From Latilactobacillus graminis DSM 20719 (GTDB lineage Bacteria; Bacillota; Bacilli; Lactobacillales; Lactobacillaceae), in the NCBI RefSeq assembly GCF_001436415.1, contig NZ_AYZB01000066.1:1-64000 (forward strand): a stretch of DNA of 64,000 nt, read 5' to 3'. Of this stretch, positions 17,272 through 25,662 are shown one piece after another (within the stretch, counting starts at the first letter, position 1; the number at the start of each line of letters is the position of its first letter). The position numbers were made by a program, and so were the translations under genes. Below the pieces are notes generated by a model. The model saw nothing but the letters and a program-made list of their open reading frames with translations. It searched no databases and was not told the origin of the DNA.

Positions 17272-17992
17272 AGCAGCCTTAATTATTGGAGCGTCTGGTG
17301 ATATTGGAACGACGGTTGCGATGGAAATGGCGGCGGCTGGCTGGTCGCTTTATTTGCACTATAACCATAATCGCGAACGAGTCACAAAGGTGCAAGCCAA
17401 ATTAACGCAAATGTATCCACAACAAGATATATTAACGATACAAGCCGATTTAACCCAGGCGCAAGCAGTTGCTAAAATCACGGGGCAACTTTTTCAAGTC
17501 GATGCCGTAATTTATGCTGCTGGGGAAACGACCTATGGCTTGTTACCAGAAATTAGTGAACAGTCACTAGAAGATTTATGGCAAATTCACGTCAAGGCCC
17601 TCATGTTGTTGATGCAACAGTTACAAGGAAAACTGGCCCAAAGTTCATTAGGACGAGTCGTTTTAATCGGTTCAATCTATGGAGGACGTGGCAGTGCAAT
17701 GGAGGTGCCTTACAGTACGGTTAAGGGGGCCCAATCAGCTTTTGTGAATGCCTATGCGCAAGAAGTTGCTTCATTAGGCATAACTATTAATGTTGTCGCG
17801 CCTGGTGCAGTGGCGACCAAGATGAACAATCAATTTACCCTGGCAGAGCGGGCTGCTGTTGCAGCGGAAATTCCGGTTGGTGCTTTTGCAACGCCGACCC
17901 AGATTGCCTATTGGGTATTGAGTTTGATGGCACCAGCAGCCGACTACATGACGGGACAGACCTTGTACGTTAATGGTGGTTGGTTAAAATAA
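17264..17992 (+). CDS. ymfI: EF-P 5-aminopentanone reductase (SDR)
   Basis: A 242-residue short-chain dehydrogenase/reductase. The nucleotide-binding glycine motif is GASGDIG (residues 8-14), the catalytic pair is Y-S-T-V-K (about 149-153) after an SxxG-type GSIYGGRGS loop, and the C terminus has the usual GQTLYVNGGW. Generic SDRs such as FabG share this core. The assignment to YmfI, which reduces 5-aminopentanone to 5-aminopentanol on the EF-P lysine, rests on the yfmF-yfmH-ymfI order. It overlaps yfmH by 8 nt. Confidence 0.85.
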   Translation: MHKAALIIGASGDIGTTVAMEMAAAGWSLYLHYNHNRERVTKVQAKLTQMYPQQDILTIQADLTQAQAVAKITGQLFQVDAVIYAAGETTYGLLPEISEQSLEDLWQIHVKALMLLMQQLQGKLAQSSLGRVVLIGSIYGGRGSAMEVPYSTVKGAQSAFVNAYAQEVASLGITINVVAPGAVATKMNNQFTLAERAAVAAEIPVGAFATPTQIAYWVLSLMAPAADYMTGQTLYVNGGWLK

Positions 17993-18074
17993 AGAAATCT
18001 TAATCATGCACATGAGTACCAATATGCTATAATTATGAATAATGATACTGGGATAATAGTGGGTGGAATTAATT

Positions 18075-18998
18075 ATGAATGAAATTGGTCAAAAGTTACG
18101 GGAAGCACGTATCGAAAAGGGTTATACACTCGATGATTTGCAGCAAATCACAAAAATTCAAAAACGATATTTAATCGCCATTGAAGAAGGTAATTTTGAT
18201 GCACTACCTGGCAGTTTTTATGTGCGTGCGTTCATCAAACAATATGCCCAGACGGTGGGTCTAGATAACGATGCGTTATTGGCAGAATACCAGGACACAC
18301 TGCCAAATACGAAGCCAGAAGAATATGTTGAAAAATCAGTTGAAAATCAAACACGATTGACACGCGAAACGACCGATTCTAAGTGGTCAAAATGGCGTAA
18401 TTTATTGCCCCAAATTACGATTGTCGCCATTGTGATTATTATCATCGCCGTTGTTTATGGGATTGCGCTCAGCAATCGTGGTAAGGACCGCGAAGCCTTA
18501 AACGAAACGAGTTCGTCAGTGACAGTCTCTGGCGATAAGCCAGCGGTTAAAAAAGCTAGCAGCAATAAGGATCAAACCGCTGAAAGTCGACAACAAGCAG
18601 CTTCTGAAAGTCGCGCACAGCAGGCAAGTAAACAAGCAGCTACAGAAAAAACGAAGAAACAAGACCTATCTGCTAAGATGACTAGCATCAACGGATCGCA
18701 ACAAACGTTTGAAATTAAGAATTTACCCGCTAAAACTAATCAAATCACTTTCTCAGCTGAAAAATCGGCAGCTTGGGTAAGCTTAACAGCCAATGGGACA
18801 CAGATTTGGCAAGGATCAGTCGCAGTTGGCGCGGAACAAACTGCTGAATTACCAGAAGGGGTAACACAATTTAGTATCCAAACTGGGAATGCACCTGCAA
18901 CGAAGATGAAGATCAATGGTACCGATGTTAACCTTAATCCAAACAATGAAGCAACATTTGTACGGACGATTAATTTTACAGCAACACTGGCTAAATAA
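18075..18998 (+). CDS. rodZ: RodZ-like cell-shape protein (YmfM)
   Basis: 307 residues: a Cro/C1-type helix-turn-helix domain at the N terminus (IGQKLREARIEKGYTLDDLQQ, about 4-70), a basic juxtamembrane WSKWRN, a single membrane segment (about 113-135), a linker rich in Ser, Gln, Lys and Ala (about 145-200) and an outer beta domain (DUF4115 type). RodZ connects the cytoskeleton to the elongasome; the HTH is not thought to act as a usual repressor. ATG 18075 has GGGTGG about 8 nt upstream; the GTG at 18063 is part of that site. It sits between ymfI and pgsA, as in other Firmicutes. Confidence 0.9.
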   Translation: MNEIGQKLREARIEKGYTLDDLQQITKIQKRYLIAIEEGNFDALPGSFYVRAFIKQYAQTVGLDNDALLAEYQDTLPNTKPEEYVEKSVENQTRLTRETTDSKWSKWRNLLPQITIVAIVIIIIAVVYGIALSNRGKDREALNETSSSVTVSGDKPAVKKASSNKDQTAESRQQAASESRAQQASKQAATEKTKKQDLSAKMTSINGSQQTFEIKNLPAKTNQITFSAEKSAAWVSLTANGTQIWQGSVAVGAEQTAELPEGVTQFSIQTGNAPATKMKINGTDVNLNPNNEATFVRTINFTATLAK

Positions 18999-19019
18999 GG
19001 ACATTAAGGAGTCTTCAAC

Positions 19020-19604
19020 ATGAATTTACCAAATAAATTAACGATGTTTCGGATTATTTTAATCCCAATTTTTACTTTAATTTTAGCATTGAATATCCCA
19101 GCGGCTGGCATCATAGTTGCCGGCACGGAGATTTCAGTGCGTGCCATCATTGCAACTATCATTTTTATTGTTGCGTCATTAACCGATTTACTGGATGGTA
19201 AAATTGCTAGATCACAACATTTGGTGACGAATTTCGGTAAGTTTGCTGATCCGTTAGCCGATAAACTGCTGGTGATGACGGCTTTTATTTTCTTAGTTGC
19301 TTTCAACCAAGCACCAGCGTGGGTGGTTGCGATTATTATTTGGCGTGAATTAGCCGTTACTGGTCTGCGTTTATTATTAAGTGCAGATGGCGAAGTGATG
19401 GCCGCAGCAATGCCTGGCAAGATTAAGACGACAACCCAGATGTTGGCGATTATTTTATTACTGCTTAATAATGTTTTCTTTAACAATATTGGGGTTCCTT
19501 TAGCACAAATTATGTTATATATCTGTTTGTTTTTCACAGTTTATTCTGGGACTGATTATTTCATAAAAAACAGAGGCGTGTTTAAAGATTCATTTTCTAA
19601 ATAA
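19020..19604 (+). CDS. pgsA: CDP-diacylglycerol-glycerol-3-phosphate 3-phosphatidyltransferase
   Basis: The committed step to phosphatidylglycerol: joins CDP-diacylglycerol to glycerol-3-phosphate in the membrane. The 194-residue protein has about five hydrophobic segments and an intact CDP-alcohol phosphotransferase motif, D-G-x2-A-R-x8-G-x3-D-x3-D, in LLDGKIARSQHLVTNFGKF then ADPLADK (about 60-88). ATG 19020 has AAGGAG upstream and the gene lies 21 nt after rodZ. It is closed by a terminator; recA follows directly, without the cinA gene often found between them. Confidence 0.95.
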   Translation: MNLPNKLTMFRIILIPIFTLILALNIPAAGIIVAGTEISVRAIIATIIFIVASLTDLLDGKIARSQHLVTNFGKFADPLADKLLVMTAFIFLVAFNQAPAWVVAIIIWRELAVTGLRLLLSADGEVMAAAMPGKIKTTTQMLAIILLLLNNVFFNNIGVPLAQIMLYICLFFTVYSGTDYFIKNRGVFKDSFSK

Positions 19605-19608
19605 ACTA

Positions 19609-19641
19609 CAACTGACGGGGTAAAAGACGTCAGTTTTTTTA
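19609..19641 (+). terminator. Terminator after pgsA
   Basis: An AACTGACG/CGTCAGTT stem followed by T7. Confidence 0.9.
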
Positions 19642-19692
19642 ATCAAAAAAAGCGCGATAATTTGGGTATATTAGAGTAGGTAAAAAAATAAA

Positions 19693-19704
19693 GAACGTTT
19701 GTTC
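19693..19704 (+). promoter_or_regulatory. LexA (DinR/SOS) operator of recA
   Basis: GAACGTTTGTTC fits the Gram-positive LexA consensus GAAC-N4-GTTC exactly and is followed by G. It lies 80 nt before the recA start. A clear -10/-35 pair could not be picked out around it. Confidence 0.85.
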
Positions 19705-19783
19705 GATTTGTGCTTGCTTTTAGTTAAGCAAATCGTTAAACTAAGAGAGTACTGAAAAGGACTCTTTTGAGGAGGACACTTAA

Positions 19784-20842
19784 TTGGCTAAAAATGAAAG
19801 AGAAGCAGCCTTAGATGCTGCATTAAAGAAAATTGAAAAGAATTTCGGTAAGGGTTCAATCATGCGCATGGGTGAAAAAGTTGATACACAAGTTTCAACT
19901 GTTTCATCTGGGTCGCTTGCGTTAGATGAAGCACTTGGTGTCGGTGGCTATCCACGTGGTCGAATTGTTGAAATTTATGGACCTGAAAGTTCAGGTAAAA
20001 CTACGGTTGCTTTACACGCAGTAGCTGAAGTGCAAAAGCAAGGCGGGACTGCAGCTTATATCGATGCTGAAAATGCGATGGATCCTAAGTATGCGACTGC
20101 TCTTGGGGTTAACATTGATGATTTGCTTCTGTCACAACCAGATACTGGCGAACAAGGCTTGGAAATTGCTGATGCTTTAGTTTCGAGTGGTGCTGTTGAT
20201 ATTTTAGTTGTCGATTCAGTTGCAGCCTTAGTACCGCGGGCTGAAATCGAAGGCGAAATGGGCGATGCACATGTCGGTTTACAGGCGCGTTTAATGTCGC
20301 AAGCTTTACGGAAGTTATCTGGGACGATTAATAAAACTAAGACAATCGCCTTATTTATTAACCAAATTCGTGAGAAAGTCGGCGTGATGTTTGGTAATCC
20401 TGAAATTACCCCTGGCGGGCGGGCCTTGAAGTTTTACTCAACTGTCCGGCTTGAGGTTCGGCGGGCTGAGACAATTAAAAATGGGACTGATATGATTGGT
20501 AATCGCGCTCGGATTAAGGTAGTCAAGAATAAAGTTGCACCGCCATTTAAAGTTGCTGAAGTTGATATTATGTATGGTCATGGGATTTCACAAACTGGTG
20601 AATTGGTCGATATGGCCGTTGAAAAGGATATTATTAATAAGAGTGGCTCATGGTATTCATATGGTGATGAACGGATCGGTCAAGGGCGTGAAAACGCAAA
20701 GAACTATCTTGCAGATCATCCAGAAGTTCAAGATGAGGTTCGACTTAAAGTTCGGGAAGCTTATGGTATTTCAGATGTCAAATCTGATGATGGGGATGCC
20801 ACACAACTTGATATTATTTCTGATGATGATTCAAACGAATAA
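19784..20842 (+). CDS. recA: Recombinase RecA
   Basis: The strand-exchange ATPase that also triggers LexA self-cleavage. 352 residues with Walker A GPESSGKT (66-73), Walker B LVVDSV and the DNA-binding loops ([34 protein letters not shown]). The acidic C terminus ([19 protein letters not shown]) is typical. The start is TTG at 19784 with GAGGAGG 9-10 nt upstream. An 8-bp hairpin (19743-19750 with 19761-19768) abuts this SD, and the upstream LexA box implies SOS control. It is monocistronic. Confidence 0.98.
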   Translation: MAKNEREAALDAALKKIEKNFGKGSIMRMGEKVDTQVSTVSSGSLALDEALGVGGYPRGRIVEIYGPESSGKTTVALHAVAEVQKQGGTAAYIDAENAMDPKYATALGVNIDDLLLSQPDTGEQGLEIADALVSSGAVDILVVDSVAALVPRAEIEGEMGDAHVGLQARLMSQALRKLSGTINKTKTIALFINQIREKVGVMFGNPEITPGGRALKFYSTVRLEVRRAETIKNGTDMIGNRARIKVVKNKVAPPFKVAEVDIMYGHGISQTGELVDMAVEKDIINKSGSWYSYGDERIGQGRENAKNYLADHPEVQDEVRLKVREAYGISDVKSDDGDATQLDIISDDDSNE

Positions 20843-20849
20843 TCAGCAT

Positions 20850-20887
20850 CAAGCTAGGACAAAAGTAATTTAGTCCTAGCTTTTTTA
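20850..20887 (+). terminator. Terminator after recA
   Basis: AAGCTAGGAC pairs with GTCCTAGCTT, followed by T6. Confidence 0.92.
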
Positions 20888-21084
20888 TTGGTTAATACAA
20901 GGATTCTGATGAGCGATTTGATGGATTAAACTCGAAAACGGTTGCAATGCTGATAGTTTAAGTTGACAGGCGGTTTATGAAACTATAAAATAACTATGTG
21001 TTGAAAAATTAAACATAATACCATCTTTAAAAATTTGTAGCGAAAGTTACACTTCAAAATTTTTGATGATGCGGAGGTGAAACA

Positions 21085-22647
21085 ATGAACTTAGCTTTTC
21101 CATTAATCCTCGCAGTCATCATGTTAATCGTTGGTTTACTAGTTGGTTCCGTTCTACAAAAGAAGGCGCACGAACGTGAAATTGATGGTGCAAATAAGAC
21201 TGCCACAGGAATAATCGCAGCAGCTGAAAAAGAAGCCGCAACGCGGAAGAAAGAAATTCTCTTGGAAGCAAGAGATGAAAATCACCGCTATCGCTCTGAA
21301 ATTGAAGATGAATTGAAAGATCGACGCAGTGAGGTACAAAAGCAAGAGAATCGGTTGATTCAAAGAGAAGAAACAATGGATCGTAAAGATGCAACGTTGG
21401 ATAAAAAAGAACGTTCATTGGAGCAACGCGAGAATCATTTAACAAACGAAGCGCAAGCACTTAGTGAAAAGCAGGTTGTCGCTGATAATTTGGTTGAGCA
21501 ACAAAGAGCGAAATTGCAAGAAATTGCTGAGTTATCGCATGATGAAGCGCAAAAAATCATTTTAGATGAAACAAAACAAAGTCTCGAGCACGAACGAGCT
21601 GTTTTGATCAAAGAAAGTGAAGAATCAGCTAAAGAACATGCCGACCGGACTGCACGGACATTAGTTGCCGAGGCCATTCAACGGAGTGCAGCAGACATGG
21701 TTGCTGAAACCACAGTGACGGTCGTTACCTTGCCAAATGATGATATGAAGGGGCGGATTATCGGTCGTGAGGGCCGTAATATTCGGACTTTGGAGACGTT
21801 GACCGGGATTGATCTGATTATTGATGATACGCCAGAAGCAGTTGTATTAAGTGGCTTTGATCCGATTCGTCGTGAAATTGCGCGCATGACGTTAGAAAAG
21901 TTGATTCAAGATGGCCGGATTCATCCAGCTCGGATTGAAGAAATGGTTGACAAGTCACGAAAGGAAATGGACGAACAGATTCGACAGATTGGTGAACAAG
22001 CAATCTTTGATGTTGGTGTGCATACGATGCATCCTGATTTAATCAAGACAATTGGCCGCTTACACTTCAGAACCAGTTATGGTCAAAATGTCTTGAACCA
22101 TTCAATTGAAGTGGCGAAATTAGCGGGCATTTTAGCGGCTGAATTAGGTGAAGATGTGACACTCGCTAAACGAGCTGGCTTGCTACATGACATCGGTAAG
22201 GCCCTCGACCATGAGGTTGATGGCTCTCACGTTGAAATTGGCGTGGAACTGGCAACGCGTTATAAGGAACCGGCGACGGTTGTCAATGCGATTGGTTCAC
22301 ATCACGGCGACACTGAAGCAACATCGATTATTTCAGTCTTAGTCGCAGCAGCCGATGCAATTTCTGCAGCACGCCCGGGGGCCCGTTCTGAATCACTCGA
22401 AAATTACATTCATCGTCTTGAAAAACTTGAAAGTATTACGAATAGTTTTAAAGGCGTTGATCATAGTTTTGCGATTCAGGCTGGTCGTGAGGTGCGGGTG
22501 ATTGTTAAACCTGAACAAGTTACAGATGACCAAGCAACAGTTTTAGCGCGCGATGTAAAAAATCAAATTGAAAATCAACTCGAGTATCCTGGCCATATTA
22601 AGGTGACTGTGATTCGTGAAACAAGAACGGTTGAATACGCGAAGTAA
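21085..22647 (+). CDS. rny: Ribonuclease Y
   Basis: Membrane-anchored endoribonuclease that starts mRNA decay and riboswitch turnover. 520 residues: one N-terminal membrane helix (about 4-23), a long charged coiled coil to about residue 200, a KH RNA-binding domain with [13 protein letters not shown] (about 223-235), and an HD domain ([15 protein letters not shown], then LLHDIGKA with the metal-binding H-D). GGAGGTG precedes ATG 21085. A 240-nt gap after recA holds a cre-like sequence at 20933-20946. Closed by its own terminator. Confidence 0.97.
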   Translation: MNLAFPLILAVIMLIVGLLVGSVLQKKAHEREIDGANKTATGIIAAAEKEAATRKKEILLEARDENHRYRSEIEDELKDRRSEVQKQENRLIQREETMDRKDATLDKKERSLEQRENHLTNEAQALSEKQVVADNLVEQQRAKLQEIAELSHDEAQKIILDETKQSLEHERAVLIKESEESAKEHADRTARTLVAEAIQRSAADMVAETTVTVVTLPNDDMKGRIIGREGRNIRTLETLTGIDLIIDDTPEAVVLSGFDPIRREIARMTLEKLIQDGRIHPARIEEMVDKSRKEMDEQIRQIGEQAIFDVGVHTMHPDLIKTIGRLHFRTSYGQNVLNHSIEVAKLAGILAAELGEDVTLAKRAGLLHDIGKALDHEVDGSHVEIGVELATRYKEPATVVNAIGSHHGDTEATSIISVLVAAADAISAARPGARSESLENYIHRLEKLESITNSFKGVDHSFAIQAGREVRVIVKPEQVTDDQATVLARDVKNQIENQLEYPGHIKVTVIRETRTVEYAK

Positions 22648-22675
22648 GCAACGATGCTGATCGACTGATAATTAG

Positions 22676-22713
22676 AGCGGGGAACAAAAGTTATTTTGTT
22701 CCCCGCTTTTTTT
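22676..22713 (+). terminator. Terminator after rny
   Basis: AGCGGGGAACAAAA pairs with TTTTGTTCCCCGCT, followed by T7; very stable. Confidence 0.95.
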
Positions 22714-22770
22714 CGCTCATTTTTTAAACAGCAGTACCGCTCAAATAATATTGTGGAGGACGACAGCATT

Positions 22771-23712
22771 ATGAAAAAAGGAGTACTATTAGTTAATCTT
22801 GGAACACCGGACAAACCAGAAGTAAAAGAAATTCGGCATTTTTTAAAGTATTTCTTAGCTGATCAACGAGTGGTTGCGATACCCAAGGCGGTTTGGTTAC
22901 CCATTTTATATGGTCCGATTTTAATGACTCGGCCTAAAAAAGTCCGTGCAGCCTATCGGGAAATTTGGACTGCTGCCGGGTCGCCATTAAAAGTGTACAT
23001 GCAACAGCAAGTCGCACAATTGCAGGCCCAATTACCCGATTATCAAGTTTTTGAAGCAATGTCATATAGTCAACCGTTTTTAACGGATGTTCTGGGTGCT
23101 ATTCAAGAAACAGGCATTGATGATTTAACCATTGTGCCAATGTATCCACAATATTCAACCACCACGACCATGTCGATTTATGACGTGGTGGCAAAGTTTT
23201 ACTTAAAGCAGTCGAATATGCCAACCATCCATTTTGTGAAGGACTTCTATCGGGAAACAGGCTACATTGACTTGCTGGTCACAGCAATTGAACAGCGGCT
23301 ACAAGACCAAACCTATGACGAAATCATTGTATCGTATCATGGTATTCCACGGTCATATGTGTTGAAAGGGGATCCGTATCAAAATCAATGTGAAACCACC
23401 ACGGCGTTATTGCAGGCACGTTTACCTGAACAGGTTTTCCGAACGACCTATCAATCTAAGTTTGGCCCCAATGAATGGTTGACACCTGCCACCAGTGCAA
23501 CGATGAAGACTTTAGCACAAGAAGGGATTAAAAAGATTCTCGTAATCACCCCTGGCTTTGTAGCAGATTGTTTGGAGACGATTGAAGAAATTGATGTCGA
23601 AAATCGGGCTTATTTTATGAATAATCACGGTGAACAATTTGATTATATTCGTCCGTTCAATGATGATCCGCGATTTACGGCCTTGTTAGCACAGATTGTA
23701 CGTCAAAGGTAG
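22771..23712 (+). CDS. hemH: Ferrochelatase
   Basis: Inserts ferrous iron into a porphyrin; in Gram-positives the substrate is usually coproporphyrin III. 313 residues with the N-terminal VLLVNLGTPDKP, SYHGIP with the catalytic histidine (about residue 190) and the C-terminal PGFVADCLETIEEI with the acidic metal-side residues. ATG 22771 has GGAGG upstream; codons before it overlap the rny terminator. No other haem-biosynthesis gene is in the window, and lactobacilli generally lack the pathway, so an orphan hemH probably serves porphyrin scavenging or iron exchange. That role is inferred. Confidence 0.93.
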   Translation: MKKGVLLVNLGTPDKPEVKEIRHFLKYFLADQRVVAIPKAVWLPILYGPILMTRPKKVRAAYREIWTAAGSPLKVYMQQQVAQLQAQLPDYQVFEAMSYSQPFLTDVLGAIQETGIDDLTIVPMYPQYSTTTTMSIYDVVAKFYLKQSNMPTIHFVKDFYRETGYIDLLVTAIEQRLQDQTYDEIIVSYHGIPRSYVLKGDPYQNQCETTTALLQARLPEQVFRTTYQSKFGPNEWLTPATSATMKTLAQEGIKKILVITPGFVADCLETIEEIDVENRAYFMNNHGEQFDYIRPFNDDPRFTALLAQIVRQR

Positions 23713-23822
23713 TGCTATAAAACAAACTTGTTTTGCTTTTGATTAAGAAACTAAGTCATTGTTGTGTTTAATTAGTTTGCTTTGTATAATAAAGAGAATG
23801 TAAGAGAAAGTGGGCAAGTTGA

Positions 23823-24920
23823 ATGCAACCTATGTTTAAAATTATAGTTGGGCTATTTGCGACAATGCTCGTATCGGCCGCGATTACGCCTTTAGTTCGT
23901 CGATTAGCCTTTGTTTTGGGTGCAGTTGATAAACCAAATGCACGTCGGGTTAATAAGAAGGCAATGCCCGCGATGGGTGGTTTAGCGATCTTTATTGCGT
24001 TTACGTTTGGAACCTTCGTGTTATTGCGGGGACAATTTCAAACGCATGAACTATTTAGTATTTTCTTGGCAGAATGCATTATTATTATCACCGGGGTCAT
24101 TGATGATATTAAAGAATTGAATCCCAAGGAAAAAATGTTTGGGATTTTATTAGCAGCATTGGTGATCTATTTCTTAGCCGGGGTACGGATGGATATTTTA
24201 ACGATTCCGTTTTTAGGGACCTTTGAACTCGGATGGTTAAGTTTTCCAATTACTGTTTTTTGGATTTTGGCAATTACGAATGCTGTTAATTTGATTGATG
24301 GTTTAGATGGCTTGGCAACGGGGGTCTCAATCATTGCATTATTTACGATGGGAGTGATTGCTTATTTTTTCCTATCAATTACCAATGTTAGTGTTTCAAT
24401 CATGATTTTCTGTTTAGTTGCTGCGCTGCTTGGTTTCTTACCGCATAATTTTCATCCTGCAAAGATTTTCTTGGGTGATACTGGCGCTTTATTCATTGGT
24501 TTCATGATTGCAGTATTATCGCTCAAGGGATTAAAAAATGTAACCTTTATTACGTTGTTGATTCCCGTTATGATCCTGGGAGTACCTATTACGGATACCA
24601 TTTATGCCATGTTACGGCGGATTTTAAATAAAAAGCCAATCTCACAAGCAGATAAATACCATTTACACCATCGATTAATGCAGCTTGGTCTATCACATCG
24701 GCAAACTGTTTTAGTAATCTATGCGCTTGCATTGGTATTTTCGTTGATTTCGTTGTTATATCCCATATCGACATTATGGGGCAGTTTAGCGATGACGGTC
24801 GCGGTCTTAATCGGTCTAGAATTATTTGTTGAATCGATCGGGTTACTTGGTGATAATCGTCGACCATTACTAATGTTCTTAAAACGGTTGTTAAAGCCGA
24901 ATAATGAAGAAAAGGATTAG
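23823..24920 (+). CDS. tagO: Undecaprenyl-phosphate GlcNAc-1-phosphate transferase (TagO/WecA family)
   Basis: Starts wall teichoic acid (or other undecaprenyl-linked polymer) synthesis by moving GlcNAc-1-P from UDP-GlcNAc to undecaprenyl phosphate. 365 residues with about ten or eleven membrane segments. Family motifs are DKPNARRVNKKAMPAMGG near the N terminus, the D-D in GVIDDIKELNP (about 96-106), NAVNLIDGLDGLATG (about 153-167), the catalytic FLGDTGALFIG (about 217-227) and the cytoplasmic HLHHRLMQLGLSHRQ loop. MraY is excluded by the neighbourhood and by the WecA-type HHRL motif. The next gene is the convergent yigZ, a frequent Firmicutes neighbour. Confidence 0.9.
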   Translation: MQPMFKIIVGLFATMLVSAAITPLVRRLAFVLGAVDKPNARRVNKKAMPAMGGLAIFIAFTFGTFVLLRGQFQTHELFSIFLAECIIIITGVIDDIKELNPKEKMFGILLAALVIYFLAGVRMDILTIPFLGTFELGWLSFPITVFWILAITNAVNLIDGLDGLATGVSIIALFTMGVIAYFFLSITNVSVSIMIFCLVAALLGFLPHNFHPAKIFLGDTGALFIGFMIAVLSLKGLKNVTFITLLIPVMILGVPITDTIYAMLRRILNKKPISQADKYHLHHRLMQLGLSHRQTVLVIYALALVFSLISLLYPISTLWGSLAMTVAVLIGLELFVESIGLLGDNRRPLLMFLKRLLKPNNEEKD

Positions 24921-24941
24921 CCACTGGCTAATCCTTTTTTG
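24909..24941. terminator. Bidirectional terminator between tagO and yigZ
   Basis: AAAAGGATTAGCCA pairs with TGGCTAATCCTTTT around a tiny loop, with A and T runs outside; usable from both sides. Confidence 0.9.
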
Positions 24942-24943
24942 TA

Positions 24944-25606
24944 TTATTGATATCGAATTTGATGTAATGCTTGAACACTAATGGGGACTTCGTTGAATTG
25001 CTGTCGGCCAAGGGTTATCTGCACTTGACCATTGAGCTGGTCTGTCAATTGCTGTTGTAAATCAGATGCCGCGGTGGTGGCAATCCAAACCGTCATTTGA
25101 ATATTAGTTGTATATTGAATATTTTCAGCCGTCAGGTCTAATTGTTCAAGTAGCTTTTGGACGGTGTCAAATTGAGCGTAGTCAATTGTAAGATGACAGG
25201 CTATTTGTTCAATTCCTTGGACAATCCCGAGATGTTCGATAGCAGTGGAAGTTGCATGACTGTATGCACGAATGAGACCACCAGTACCAAGTTTGATACC
25301 GCCAAAATAACGGGTAACTACCACACAAAGATTGGTTAGCTGCATTTGACGTAAGACTGATAGTATCGGCACACCAGCTGTCCCACTTGGCTCACCATCA
25401 TCACTTTGTTTTTGAATATTCATATTCAGGCCTAATTGATAGGCAAAACAGTTATGGTTGGCTTTGGGATGCTCTTTACGGGTTTGTGTAATAAATGCTT
25501 GAGCAGCACGCTCGTCTGTGACGCGAGCAATCCGACTGATAAATCGTGATTTTTTAATTTCGAGTTCAAATTCGCCATTGTTTTGAACGGTAAAATAACG
25601 TTGCAT
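24944..25606 (-). CDS. yigZ: YigZ/IMPACT family protein (YvyE)
   Basis: A 220-residue two-domain protein. The N-terminal UPF0029/IMPACT domain has EIKKSRFISRIARV, NHNCFAYQLG, SDDGEPSGTAGVPIL and VVVTRYFGGIKLGTGGLIRAY, all near-invariant in the family. The C-terminal domain (about 140-220) has the EF-G domain V-like DUF1949 fold. Eukaryotic IMPACT inhibits Gcn2; bacterial members have no settled role, though ribosome association has been proposed. Transcribed on minus, divergent from comFA, the arrangement known for B. subtilis yvyE near tagO and comF. Confidence 0.9.
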   Translation of the reverse strand: MQRYFTVQNNGEFELEIKKSRFISRIARVTDERAAQAFITQTRKEHPKANHNCFAYQLGLNMNIQKQSDDGEPSGTAGVPILSVLRQMQLTNLCVVVTRYFGGIKLGTGGLIRAYSHATSTAIEHLGIVQGIEQIACHLTIDYAQFDTVQKLLEQLDLTAENIQYTTNIQMTVWIATTAASDLQQQLTDQLNGQVQITLGRQQFNEVPISVQALHQIRYQ

Positions 25607-25662
25607 ACCGGTCTCCTTAAAAAAATAAACTAGATTTAACGTAACTATGGGTGGGAGGTGAG

